In this document: positions 14,140-19,706 of the stretch, one piece after another
Layout: every line of letters starts with the position of its first letter
Position numbering within the stretch: the stretch's first letter is position 1
From: a virus
Reading direction: 5' to 3' (one strand)
Virus record (IMG/VR): IMGVR_UViG_3300017917_004309
Coordinates: 1-56,145 of that record
DNA length: 56,145 nucleotides
Position numbers and translations under genes: made by a program
The notes under the pieces: model-generated
Seen by the model: only the letters and a program-made list of their open reading frames with translations
Told to the model about the DNA's origin: nothing
Databases searched by the model: none

Positions 14140-14168
14140 CTTGTGCCAGTCGTCAGACTGGCCACAAG
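14140..14168 (+). promoter_or_regulatory. Strong hairpin after the DUF6267-type gene (cassette copy E)
   Basis: CTTGTGCCAGTC-gtca-GACTGGCCACAAG forms a 12-bp stem with one bulged base, directly after the stop. Downstream come GACCCGCCAG, TATTGT (about 14193) and a leader GCCATGTTGAGAGG shared with 15390. No U-run. Probably a transcript-end or processing hairpin plus promoter. Confidence 0.55.
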
Positions 14169-14221
14169 ACCCGCCAGGGATCGCCAGGCAGTGTATTGTA
14201 GCCATGTTGAGAGGTTTCCCC

Positions 14222-14455
14222 ATGACTCACATCATCTCCGAACGCACCACGATGTCACAAGGTATGCCAATCACCGTCACTACGGTGAACGGAATGGATC
14301 GCATTGAGATCAACAACAAACTGCACGAGATTGGTGACCAGTTGCTGAAACTCAAAATGCAACAGCAAGCACTCGTTGAGATGCGAAACCAGATTGATCG
14401 TCAGAACGAAATGCGTGAGATGGACAATCTGTTTGATGAAATCTTCGGAGGCTAA
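14222..14455 (+). CDS. Coiled-coil protein (77 aa)
   Basis: The ATG at 14222 (MTHIISERTTMSQGMPITVT) is preceded by GAGAGG in the shared leader. Residues 30-70 are a long heptad helix (EINNKLHEIGDQLLKLKMQQ...). Likely an oligomeric small protein. Function unknown. Confidence 0.55.
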   Translation: MTHIISERTTMSQGMPITVTTVNGMDRIEINNKLHEIGDQLLKLKMQQQALVEMRNQIDRQNEMREMDNLFDEIFGG

Positions 14456-14457
14456 TC

Positions 14458-14574
14458 ATGACACCGAACTGGCAACACAATTCTGGTAAGCATAAGCGAA
14501 CCAAAGGATTGTGTAAGGGTAAAGTAAAAGCCCGCAAACAAGCTCTTCAATCACTCAAACTCAAACTCAAATGA
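14458..14574 (+). CDS. Very basic small protein (38 aa)
   Basis: MTPNWQHNSGKHKRTKGLCK... with about a third Lys/Arg, ending LKLKLK. Likely binds nucleic acid. Its stop overlaps the next ATG. Confidence 0.45.
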   Translation: MTPNWQHNSGKHKRTKGLCKGKVKARKQALQSLKLKLK

Positions 14575-14741
14575 CTTCTAAAATGTATTGGACTACGAAA
14601 ATGAACGACGCAACTGCTCGTCGTCTTGATAAACTTGCTGAACAAGGTGTAAAGATTGACACCGAAACTCATGCAGGGCGGCAACAAATTAACTATTGTT
14701 ATCTTGAACTCGTAAAAGAAGAGGAGGAATCTAATGCCTGA
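14571..14741 (+). CDS. Hypothetical protein (56 aa)
   Basis: MTSKMYWTTKMNDATARRLD, then KLAEQGVKIDTETHAGRQQI. Helical start; the stop region contains an AGGAGG-like site for the next gene, with which it overlaps. Function unknown. Confidence 0.5.
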   Translation: MTSKMYWTTKMNDATARRLDKLAEQGVKIDTETHAGRQQINYCYLELVKEEEESNA

Positions 14742-14859
14742 TACTTACGGCTTTTCTGGTGATGCTGTTACCTTCCTTGGTTTGGTTGGTGTTATTTCAA
14801 CGGGCATCATTGTTCTTACTGCTTTCCGTCGTTACTACAATTCTCCTCTTCGGAAATAA
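14734..14859 (+). CDS. Single-pass membrane peptide (41 aa)
   Basis: Preceded by GAGGAGG. MPDTYGFSGD is followed by one hydrophobic helix (VTFLGLVGVISTGIIVLTAF) and a basic end (RRYYNSPLRK), the layout of a small inner- or thylakoid-membrane peptide. I compared it with small photosystem and cytochrome subunits from memory and saw no clear match. Confidence 0.55.
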   Translation: MPDTYGFSGDAVTFLGLVGVISTGIIVLTAFRRYYNSPLRK

Positions 14860-15119
14860 TGCACTCAAACCTGTCTAAGATCCGCCCTAAGTTGCGAACT
14901 CAAGGTAACATCACTGGCAACTTTGGCCGTCCTAAAAGTAAAGCTGGATCACCCCTAAATGATCTGGGAGTTACTAAAGCCGAAGTGGTTAAATGTATGA
15001 AACAAGATGAGTACCTGAATCGGCTTTGGTACGCATTTGATAACACAGATGATGCCAAACTGAAACAATTCATTTACACTGAAATTAAAAAGATTCACAT
15101 TCAACGAGGTACATGGTAA
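14859..15119 (+). CDS. Hypothetical basic protein (86 aa)
   Basis: Start overlaps the previous stop (TAATG). MHSNLSKIRPKLRTQGNITG, basic N-terminus, then a helical C-terminal half (EYLNRLWYAFDNTDDAKLKQ). Possibly nucleic-acid binding; no known family. Confidence 0.5.
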   Translation: MHSNLSKIRPKLRTQGNITGNFGRPKSKAGSPLNDLGVTKAEVVKCMKQDEYLNRLWYAFDNTDDAKLKQFIYTEIKKIHIQRGTW

Positions 15120-15322
15120 TGAGGTACAACGAAAAGTCCCGAAGCTACCTTATTGGAGCAACTCTAGGTATTATCATTTTTGCGTTTCTTATTTTAAGTT
15201 TCCAATCTTGGTTACTTGGATTGATTCTATCTTGGTTCGGAGTTCAGTTCACTTTCTGGCAATGTTTTGCTATTGTGTTTCTTCTCGGTTGTATCTTTGG
15301 TGGTTCTCGGAGCAGCAAATGA
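15119..15322 (+). CDS. Two-helix membrane protein (67 aa)
   Basis: The ATG at 15119 overlaps the previous stop. Two hydrophobic segments (YLIGATLGIIIFAFLILSF and FWQCFAIVFLLGCIFGG) with short charged ends. A holin-like size and topology is possible, but it lies far from lysis genes, so I only call it a membrane protein. Confidence 0.55.
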   Translation: MRYNEKSRSYLIGATLGIIIFAFLILSFQSWLLGLILSWFGVQFTFWQCFAIVFLLGCIFGGSRSSK

Positions 15323-15412
15323 CCTAGTGTGCCAGTCTGCGGGCTGTCCACCGATCACGCCAGAGGGGGGCCCTGGCCTGGTATCTTGGCCATGTTGAGA
15401 GGAATCCACCCC
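15321..15412 (+). promoter_or_regulatory. Intergenic cassette copy F
   Basis: GTGCCAGTCTGCGGGCTGTC then CACCGATCACGCCAG, a TATCTT -10-like element and the leader GCCATGTTGAGAGG that is identical to the one at 14198. Promoter role inferred from repetition at gene boundaries. Confidence 0.45.
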
Positions 15413-15577
15413 ATGCGAATTGATGTTAAGTGTTATGGTGCTCCCTGGGAGAACACTACCACTGACATGGACAAAGCTTATGACCTCGCATACAATTTGA
15501 GCGAGGAATACCAGTGTGATGTTGACCTTCGTTACAACGAAACTGGTATCATCTTCACCACCATTTCTAACTACTGA
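15413..15577 (+). CDS. Hypothetical protein (54 aa)
   Basis: ATG at 15413 (MRIDVKCYGAPWENTTTDMD) just after the shared leader. A strand-helix-strand pattern ends GIIFTTISNY. Function unknown. Confidence 0.55.
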   Translation: MRIDVKCYGAPWENTTTDMDKAYDLAYNLSEEYQCDVDLRYNETGIIFTTISNY

Positions 15578-15580
15578 ATC

Positions 15581-15829
15581 ATGGCACGAACACTTCAACA
15601 ACTCAAAGAATCTGTTGAGCGTATGATTGCTGAACAGGGTGCAGATGCTCCTGTTGCTGCATTTATCTTCACCAATCCCGATGTATTTGTGATGGATGAA
15701 GATGGAGAACAAGTGACACAATCCCGTGAGATTGCAGAGCAAGTTCTCAACAATGTGGAAGACGATTATGATTACCTCTATGAGGAAATCTTCAACTGTA
15801 TTGAAAACGAACTCCGAGAACTGAACTGA
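15581..15829 (+). CDS. Hypothetical acidic protein (82 aa)
   Basis: MARTLQQLKESVERMIAEQG: a helical start, a central strand segment (PVAAFIFTNPDVFVMDEDGE) and a long acidic helix (NNVEDDYDYLYEEIFNCIEN). Closely follows the previous gene. Function unknown. Confidence 0.55.
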   Translation: MARTLQQLKESVERMIAEQGADAPVAAFIFTNPDVFVMDEDGEQVTQSREIAEQVLNNVEDDYDYLYEEIFNCIENELRELN

Positions 15830-15831
15830 TC

Positions 15832-15987
15832 ATGTCTTACACTGTCTTCGTTACTGAAACTAACGTCACCACTGTTGTCTTCGACACCAAAGAAGAAGCA
15901 GAGGAATGGATCAACGAACCCGACTACGATTTGTGTCGTGATTGGGAATGTGTTGATTCTAAGTTTGATCTTGTGGAGGACAAATGA
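15832..15987 (+). CDS. Hypothetical protein (51 aa)
   Basis: MSYTVFVTETNVTTVVFDTK then EEAEEWINEPD; a beta-beta-alpha pattern with a conserved-looking Asp/Trp end. Coupled to the next gene by ATGATGA. Function unknown. Confidence 0.5.
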   Translation: MSYTVFVTETNVTTVVFDTKEEAEEWINEPDYDLCRDWECVDSKFDLVEDK

Positions 15988-16145
15988 TGACTGAAACCGA
16001 CATTATTTCAGTTCGTGAACAAATTCAGGAGGACATTCTCTCCTATGCTAGTTTGATTGATGATGAGCAAATCTTCCTGAACGATGATGTTCTGGATGCT
16101 CTTTGCAACATCGTTTGTGACAACTTTACCACACTCCTCAAATGA
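15984..16145 (+). CDS. Hypothetical protein (53 aa)
   Basis: Starts over the previous stop (MMTETDIISVREQIQEDILS), all-helical, with two Cys near the end (LCNIVCDNF). The stop overlaps the next ATG. Function unknown. Confidence 0.5.
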   Translation: MMTETDIISVREQIQEDILSYASLIDDEQIFLNDDVLDALCNIVCDNFTTLLK

Positions 16146-16333
16146 CACCTAACTCTTTTGATCGTCAGGCACTGGTTGAAGCATACATCGACCGTTTGCT
16201 TGACAACATGAGCACCAAAGATTTGCTCCGTATTGTTGGTGACCAGATGGAAGAAAATCTCACCAGTTATACTGATGAGGAACTGATTTCGGAGGTTGAA
16301 TCTTACTATCCCGACCTGCTGGAGGACAGTTGA
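16142..16333 (+). CDS. Hypothetical helical acidic protein (63 aa)
   Basis: MTPNSFDRQALVEAYIDRLL, then DNMSTKDLLRIVGDQMEENL and a DEELISEVESYYPDLLED end. This last element resembles the short C-terminal motif of several small cyanophage proteins. Function unknown. Confidence 0.5.
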   Translation: MTPNSFDRQALVEAYIDRLLDNMSTKDLLRIVGDQMEENLTSYTDEELISEVESYYPDLLEDS

Positions 16334-16407
16334 GGAACTGGCACAAAGGGAGGTCACACTGGCCCCCCTGTGCCCCTACAATAAGCACAGTTCACACAAC
16401 CCGAGCA
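16324..16407 (+). promoter_or_regulatory. Intergenic cassette copy G
   Basis: GGACAGTTGAGGAACTGGCA overlaps the upstream stop and is close to GGACACTTCAAGAACTGGCA at 17628 and to the related element at 17921. A TACAAT -10 (16377-16382) with a weak -35 (TCACAC, 17-base spacer) lies before the ATG at 16408. Confidence 0.5.
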
Positions 16408-16869
16408 ATGGCCCTCAGCATCCGCAAACCGAGCTTTCAGCTCCAGCAAACTCACTTCAATGAAGTGGCTGATGCAGCTATCAAAACCGCTGTTGAACAT
16501 GGTCGAGTAATTTGTGAAATCGCCCCTGTAAAGTTTTGGGTACAAACAGATACCCGACAAGATGAATGGGCCGATTATGTTACCTGCAAGGGTAAGATCA
16601 TTTGGTCAAAGGATCGAATCAATGACATTCTGTCAAAAGCCGATGTTCGTGATTCGTTCAATCAGGTTACTTTCCTCACATCGTATGAGGGTATCAAGTG
16701 GATGATCTCCAAAGATACTGCACAATTCATTATTGAAAAAACTGCAAAGGAGTCAGACATCAACCTGAACGGTTCATTCTATCATGGCCCAGGGTATTCT
16801 TCATCCACTGATGTATCAATCTCCTGGGACACAATCACCTCAGATTCACGTTATGGTATCGGAAACTGA
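16408..16869 (+). CDS. Hypothetical protein (153 aa)
   Basis: The ATG at 16408 (MALSIRKPSFQLQQTHFNEV) follows the cassette and is preferred to the longer frame. Mixed alpha/beta with EHGRVICEIAPVKFWVQTDT and SFYHGPGYSSSTDVSISWD. No motif recognised. Confidence 0.55.
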   Translation: MALSIRKPSFQLQQTHFNEVADAAIKTAVEHGRVICEIAPVKFWVQTDTRQDEWADYVTCKGKIIWSKDRINDILSKADVRDSFNQVTFLTSYEGIKWMISKDTAQFIIEKTAKESDINLNGSFYHGPGYSSSTDVSISWDTITSDSRYGIGN

Positions 16870-16870
16870 C

Positions 16871-17065
16871 ATGAACACCATCAAACTCACCAAAACACAA
16901 ATCGAAGTTCTAATTGAAACTCTACAGTCAGCAGTAAATGTTTGCGATTCTGTAGATCCAACACAAAAGGATGATGCTGAAAAAACTTATCCTTTTGCTT
17001 GTGGGTATTCTAGGGCTGCAATGCTTCATGCCTTGAACTCTCTCAACATTTACCTAGACCAATGA
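16871..17065 (+). CDS. Hypothetical helical protein (64 aa)
   Basis: The ATG at 16871 follows the previous stop directly. MNTIKLTKTQIEVLIETLQS, mostly helical, with ACGYSRAAMLHALNSLNIYL at the end. The stop overlaps the next ATG. Function unknown. Confidence 0.55.
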   Translation: MNTIKLTKTQIEVLIETLQSAVNVCDSVDPTQKDDAEKTYPFACGYSRAAMLHALNSLNIYLDQ

Positions 17066-17286
17066 ACAACTTAAAAAAACCACGAGCAATCATAGCACCA
17101 AAATCAAAGAAGGCCAAAAACCGATTCTGTAATCAGATGGAATCAAATCCTGTGTGTATTGTTGAGCAATCTAACTCACAACGACTCTTTCTTGCATCGT
17201 CCAATGACAAATACTTTTTTTGGGTTGATCTGGTTGGAGATGACAACTGGTCCATCGAAACCATCCTGGATGCGGAAAATCCGTAA
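17062..17286 (+). CDS. Hypothetical protein, paralogue of the gene at 10866 (74 aa)
   Basis: Has the same ordered motif as the protein at 10866: KSKKAKNRFCNQMES, C-IVEQS, YFFWVDLVGDDNW and SIE. It ends the left-hand gene block; a terminator follows. The duplicated small family is of unknown function. Confidence 0.6.
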   Translation: MNNLKKPRAIIAPKSKKAKNRFCNQMESNPVCIVEQSNSQRLFLASSNDKYFFWVDLVGDDNWSIETILDAENP

Positions 17287-17317
17287 AGTGTAGATTAGAA
17301 CTGAAATCTTGTTGGAT

Positions 17318-17345
17318 AAGCCGTAGGATCACCTGCGGCTTTTTT
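17318..17345 (+). terminator. Intrinsic terminator
   Basis: AAGCCGTAGG-atca-CCTGCGGCTT forms a 10-bp stem (one G-U pair) followed by a T run. It closes the left gene block and separates it from the origin-like island. Confidence 0.8.
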
Positions 17346-17374
17346 GTGTGGTTTTATGGTTAAATGGTGGTGGT

Positions 17375-17395
17375 TGTGGAAAAACCTGTGGAAAA
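17375..17395 (-). repeat. DnaA boxes 1 and 2 (TTTTCCACA on minus strand)
   Basis: TGTGGAAAA occurs at 17375-17383 and 17387-17395, i.e. TTTTCCACA on the minus strand, the form reported for cyanobacterial origins. They flank the AT-rich tract that starts at about 17402. Confidence 0.65.
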
Positions 17396-17457
17396 CGTTG
17401 GGTAGAATAAATGTATTAAAAAACATTGAATTATCTTTTTTATGTTACGGAAATAGT

Positions 17458-17517
17458 GGGTAAATGTGAGACTTTATGGGTAAATGTGAGATGTTATGAG
17501 TAAATGTAGAATCTTAT
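17458..17517 (+). repeat. Three tandem 20-bp repeats (iteron-like)
   Basis: The units are GGGTAAATGTGAGACTTTAT (17458-17477), GGGTAAATGTGAGATGTTAT (17478-17497) and a diverged third starting GAGTAAATGT (17498-17517). They are head-to-tail with no spacer, about two helical turns per unit, as in plasmid iterons that bind a replication or partition protein. Confidence 0.8.
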
Positions 17518-17763
17518 AGCTGTCTAGGGCCGCATTGTACCATAAGACCTCCGATTTGTCAACCGACCGGGGACAGTAAAAAAAGTGGCACACCCCCACT
17601 TGACATAAGGCCGTCAAGCCCTCATAGGACACTTCAAGAACTGGCACTGGGGGGTTGACACCTATCGCAGGTTTCAGTAGCCTTATAGGGCCGGGGGGGA
17701 GGGAATCAGAGCGATCTAGTTCAGATCTAGTTGTGGACAGATCATAAAGTGTCACACAAGGAC

Positions 17764-17793
17764 TTGACAAGTGGCCCAGGTATGAGGTATTAT
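17764..17793 (+). promoter_or_regulatory. Sigma70-like promoter firing into the DnaA-box hairpins
   Basis: TTGACA (17764-17769), an 18-base spacer and TATTAT (17788-17793). A transcript would start near 17800 and run at once into the hairpins at 17811-17860. There is no gene within 200 bases downstream, so a small RNA or origin primer is possible. Confidence 0.6.
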
Positions 17794-17810
17794 AGGGGTA
17801 GACTCTTATA

Positions 17811-17860
17811 GTTTTCCACAGCCCCTGTGGAAAACCTGTGGAAAAAAAGTTTTCCACAGG
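17811..17860. repeat. Two perfect 11-bp hairpins made of four DnaA boxes
   Basis: GTTTTCCACAG-ccc-CTGTGGAAAAC (17811-17835) and CCTGTGGAAAA-aaag-TTTTCCACAGG (17835-17860) are perfect inverted repeats. Each arm contains one TTTTCCACA box (17812, 17826, 17837, 17850). Confidence 0.8.
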
Positions 17861-17947
17861 GAGATCCCTCCCTCCCGCCCTATAGGCTAAGCCCCCATGA
17901 GACCTTATAGGTTAAGAATGGACACTTTAAGAACTGGCACAATCTAG

Positions 17948-17976
17948 TTGACAGTGGGGAATCTAGTTGGTAAATT
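17948..17976 (+). promoter_or_regulatory. Sigma70-like promoter
   Basis: TTGACA (17948-17953), a 17-base spacer and TAAATT (17971-17976), 25 bases before the ATG at 18002. It probably drives the 52-residue orphan gene. Confidence 0.6.
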
Positions 17977-18001
17977 ATGAGGGTCAATCAAATCTAGTTC
18001 A

Positions 18002-18160
18002 ATGATCTTTCATTCAGCATCAGATCTTAAAACAAAACAACAGATCTGGGTTCTAAGGAAAGAGAACCAAGAGGTTGAGTGTTACGATACTGTTACCCTA
18101 GCGGGTATGTACGCCAGAGAGTACCACAAAGACGTGAAGCCGATACATTGGGATACCTGA
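18002..18160 (+). CDS. Orphan small protein (52 aa)
   Basis: ATG at 18002, open to the TGA at 18158. It starts MIFHSASDLKTKQQIWVLRK and ends HKDVKPIHWDT. The upstream TTGACA-17-TAAATT promoter is the main support; a GAGG-like ribosome site is not obvious. The two halves predict a strand-turn-helix. No family recognised. Confidence 0.5.
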   Translation: MIFHSASDLKTKQQIWVLRKENQEVECYDTVTLAGMYAREYHKDVKPIHWDT

Positions 18161-18163
18161 TGA

Positions 18164-18230
18164 GTCCAACTGAGACCCATAAGGATTCCTATTATTTGGA
18201 GTTCTTATGGGTCCAACTGAGACCCATAAG
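18164..18230. repeat. Direct and inverted repeats before the GP88-like gene
   Basis: GTCCAACTGAGACCCATAAG occurs at 18164-18183 and again at 18211-18230. The second copy also forms a perfect hairpin CTTATGGGTC-caactga-GACCCATAAG (18204-18230). Possibly an operator or transcript-end structure between the two island genes. Confidence 0.75.
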
Positions 18231-18251
18231 ATACGCTGATCAGTCAGGTGG

Positions 18252-18281
18252 TTGACAGGCTGGCGGATTCGTTGGTACCTT
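18252..18281 (+). promoter_or_regulatory. Sigma70-like promoter for the GP88-like gene
   Basis: TTGACA (18252-18257), an 18-base spacer and TACCTT (18276-18281), 23 bases before the ATG at 18305. The -10 is weak but well placed. Confidence 0.5.
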
Positions 18282-18304
18282 ATGGGAGTCGCTGAGGCAA
18301 TCCA

Positions 18305-19051
18305 ATGCTCACCTTTTCCCACGGCAACGCAAAGCTGACCGATCGGCTGATCTTCAGCCTGCCCGCTGGCAAGACCTGCCCGGGTGCTCTGTTCTGCCTG
18401 AGCTTTGCTGCCGTTGATGATAACGGCAAGCGTCACGTTGTTGATGGCCCACAAACACAATTTAGGTGCTTTGCTGCTACCAGTGAGGCACAATACGATG
18501 GCCCATTTTATAGTCGGGCTCGCAATCTGCAGCTGATTGTTGATGCTATCAAGTCCAACACTGCAGTCGAATTGTTGAACACCAGCCTGCAAAAAGCTCG
18601 CAAAAAGAATAGCAAGCTGGTGAGGATTCACGAGTCTGGTGATTTCTTTTCTGGTGCTTATCTGGATGCTTGGTTAACAGTGGCCCGGTTAAATCCTGAC
18701 CTTAAGTTCTATTGCTATAGCAAGAATCTGCCCCTGTTCGTTGAGGCTAACTTGCCGGATAACTTCTACCTAACTGCTAGCTATGGTGGCAAGTTCGACT
18801 CTATGATCGACGCAGGTATGTTCCCACGTTATAGCAAGGTGGTTCACAATGATGAGGAAGCTGATGCTTTGGGCCTAGAAGTGGATCACGATGATTCACA
18901 CTGTTTTGGTGAGAATCCGTTTGCTTTGTTGGTGCATTCAACGCAGCCAAAAGGATCATCCTATGGCAAGGCTGTTTGGGCACGTCGCAAGGCTGGTAAA
19001 TTCAGCGGCTACCGGAAGGAACTGCGGCCTATTCTGGCCGCCAGTGTATAG
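18305..19051 (+). CDS. GP88-like protein (248 aa)
   Basis: Begins MLTFSHGNAKLTDRLIFSLP, followed by AGKTCPGALFC (CPG-x(3)-C). It continues with FRCFAATSEAQYDGPFYSRAR, LVRIHESGDFFSGAYLDAWL and a LKFYCYSKN segment. This order matches the GP88 family known from mycobacteriophages and mobile DNA, function unknown. Codon use and GC are higher than in flanking phage genes, suggesting recent transfer from a host replicon. No operon partner. Confidence 0.7.
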   Translation: MLTFSHGNAKLTDRLIFSLPAGKTCPGALFCLSFAAVDDNGKRHVVDGPQTQFRCFAATSEAQYDGPFYSRARNLQLIVDAIKSNTAVELLNTSLQKARKKNSKLVRIHESGDFFSGAYLDAWLTVARLNPDLKFYCYSKNLPLFVEANLPDNFYLTASYGGKFDSMIDAGMFPRYSKVVHNDEEADALGLEVDHDDSHCFGENPFALLVHSTQPKGSSYGKAVWARRKAGKFSGYRKELRPILAASV

Positions 19052-19073
19052 CCATCAGCAATCCTAATGGGTC

Positions 19074-19090
19074 GGGGGCTTCACGCCCCC
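19074..19090. terminator. GC-rich hairpin after the GP88-like gene
   Basis: GGGGGC-ttcac-GCCCCC, 22 bases after the stop, followed by C/G rather than T, so a weak or non-canonical terminator. Confidence 0.45.
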
Positions 19091-19145
19091 CCCGGGATGA
19101 GCTACTATTAGAGCAAGCCGGAAGACCGGCACACCCAATAAGATC

Positions 19146-19433
19146 ATGAACGACCGCCTCACCCGCACCAGCATCCCCGCCATTCTGGCTATTGCCGTGG
19201 CAAGGGCCACCATCAAGAACCCCAGCCCCATCGGTCGCCACAGGGCCCAGTGGCTCTGCGACCTGGCCCTGAGCCAGGACCCTCAGGCTGGCCTAGGTCG
19301 GCAAGCCCTGCAGGCCGCCTGCAAGGCCGCCGGTAGGCACACCGGGGCCAACCTACCCGCTGACCGGGTATTCAACCGGGCCAGCAACAGGCGGTTGCGT
19401 AACTGGAGCCAGGACCGGAACAGCCCGGTCTGA
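19146..19433 (+). CDS. GC-rich orphan protein (95 aa)
   Basis: Starts MNDRLTRTSIPAILAIAVAR. Ala/Arg/Gln-rich with many GC-ending codons, quite unlike the AT-rich genes on both sides. The composition fits a high-GC marine Synechococcus-like donor. A helical repeat-like middle (GLGRQALQAACKAAGRHTGA) has no known motif. Low codon constraint elsewhere in the island keeps confidence moderate. Confidence 0.5.
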   Translation: MNDRLTRTSIPAILAIAVARATIKNPSPIGRHRAQWLCDLALSQDPQAGLGRQALQAACKAAGRHTGANLPADRVFNRASNRRLRNWSQDRNSPV

Positions 19434-19441
19434 TCAGCAGA

Positions 19442-19470
19442 CCTTATGGGGGCTTCGGCCCCCTATAAGG
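19442..19470. terminator. UUCG-tetraloop hairpin
   Basis: CCTTATGGGGGC-ttcg-GCCCCCTATAAGG is a 12-bp stem with one bulged base and the extra-stable TTCG loop. No T run follows. Likely protects or ends the transcript of the gene at 19146; it also contains two copies of the CCTTAT/ATAAGG word typical of this island. Confidence 0.6.
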
Positions 19471-19655
19471 ATCTGTGATGGATCAGAATGCCTTATAGGT
19501 CACCTGGGGACAGATAAGCGGCCCTTATGTGTGCCCCCCCTCGGCCCCCCTTACCTAAAAACGATGGGTCCCTCCAAGCTATAAGACCTTGAAATCGACC
19601 TCTAAATACCTTTCAATTCAAAAAATTTTTGCCCAAAAAAATTTCCCAGGGGGGT

Positions 19656-19684
19656 TGACAACTCATAAGGTTTCTGATACTCTA
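19656..19684 (+). promoter_or_regulatory. Sigma70-like promoter
   Basis: TTGACA (19656-19661), a 17-base spacer and TACTCT (19679-19684), 22 bases before the ATG at 19707. The preceding 19471-19655 stretch holds A/T runs and CCTTATAGG words but no gene. Confidence 0.6.
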
Positions 19685-19706
19685 TAAAAAGTTTCTTAAC
19701 AAACAC

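Larger units (their letters stand above)
17346..18001. other. Origin-like intergenic island (no convincing gene)
   Basis: About 650 bases without a supported gene in an otherwise packed genome. It holds six TTTTCCACA-type DnaA boxes, three 20-bp tandem repeats, an AT-rich tract (about 17402-17445), paired DnaA-box hairpins, five ATCTAGTT words, several TTGACA promoter-like sites and two copies of the GGACACTT-AAGAACTGGCAC element. A replication origin or regulatory locus is inferred. Confidence 0.6.

Noticed and set aside
15119-15322. Two-helix membrane protein as a holin
   Set aside because: Size and topology fit, but there is no endolysin or lysis gene nearby and no dual start; kept as a membrane protein only.
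17458-17517. Tandem repeats as a CRISPR array
   Set aside because: Only three units, 20 bp, with no spacers between them and no cas genes nearby.
17474-17857. 127-codon minus-strand ORF across the origin-like region
   Set aside because: It runs through iterons and DnaA hairpins, has no ribosome site, and its peptide has no domain-like pattern.
18098-18631. 177-codon minus-strand ORF
   Set aside because: Covers the end of the 52-residue gene, the hairpin repeats and the GP88-like start; the GP88 frame has clear family motifs.
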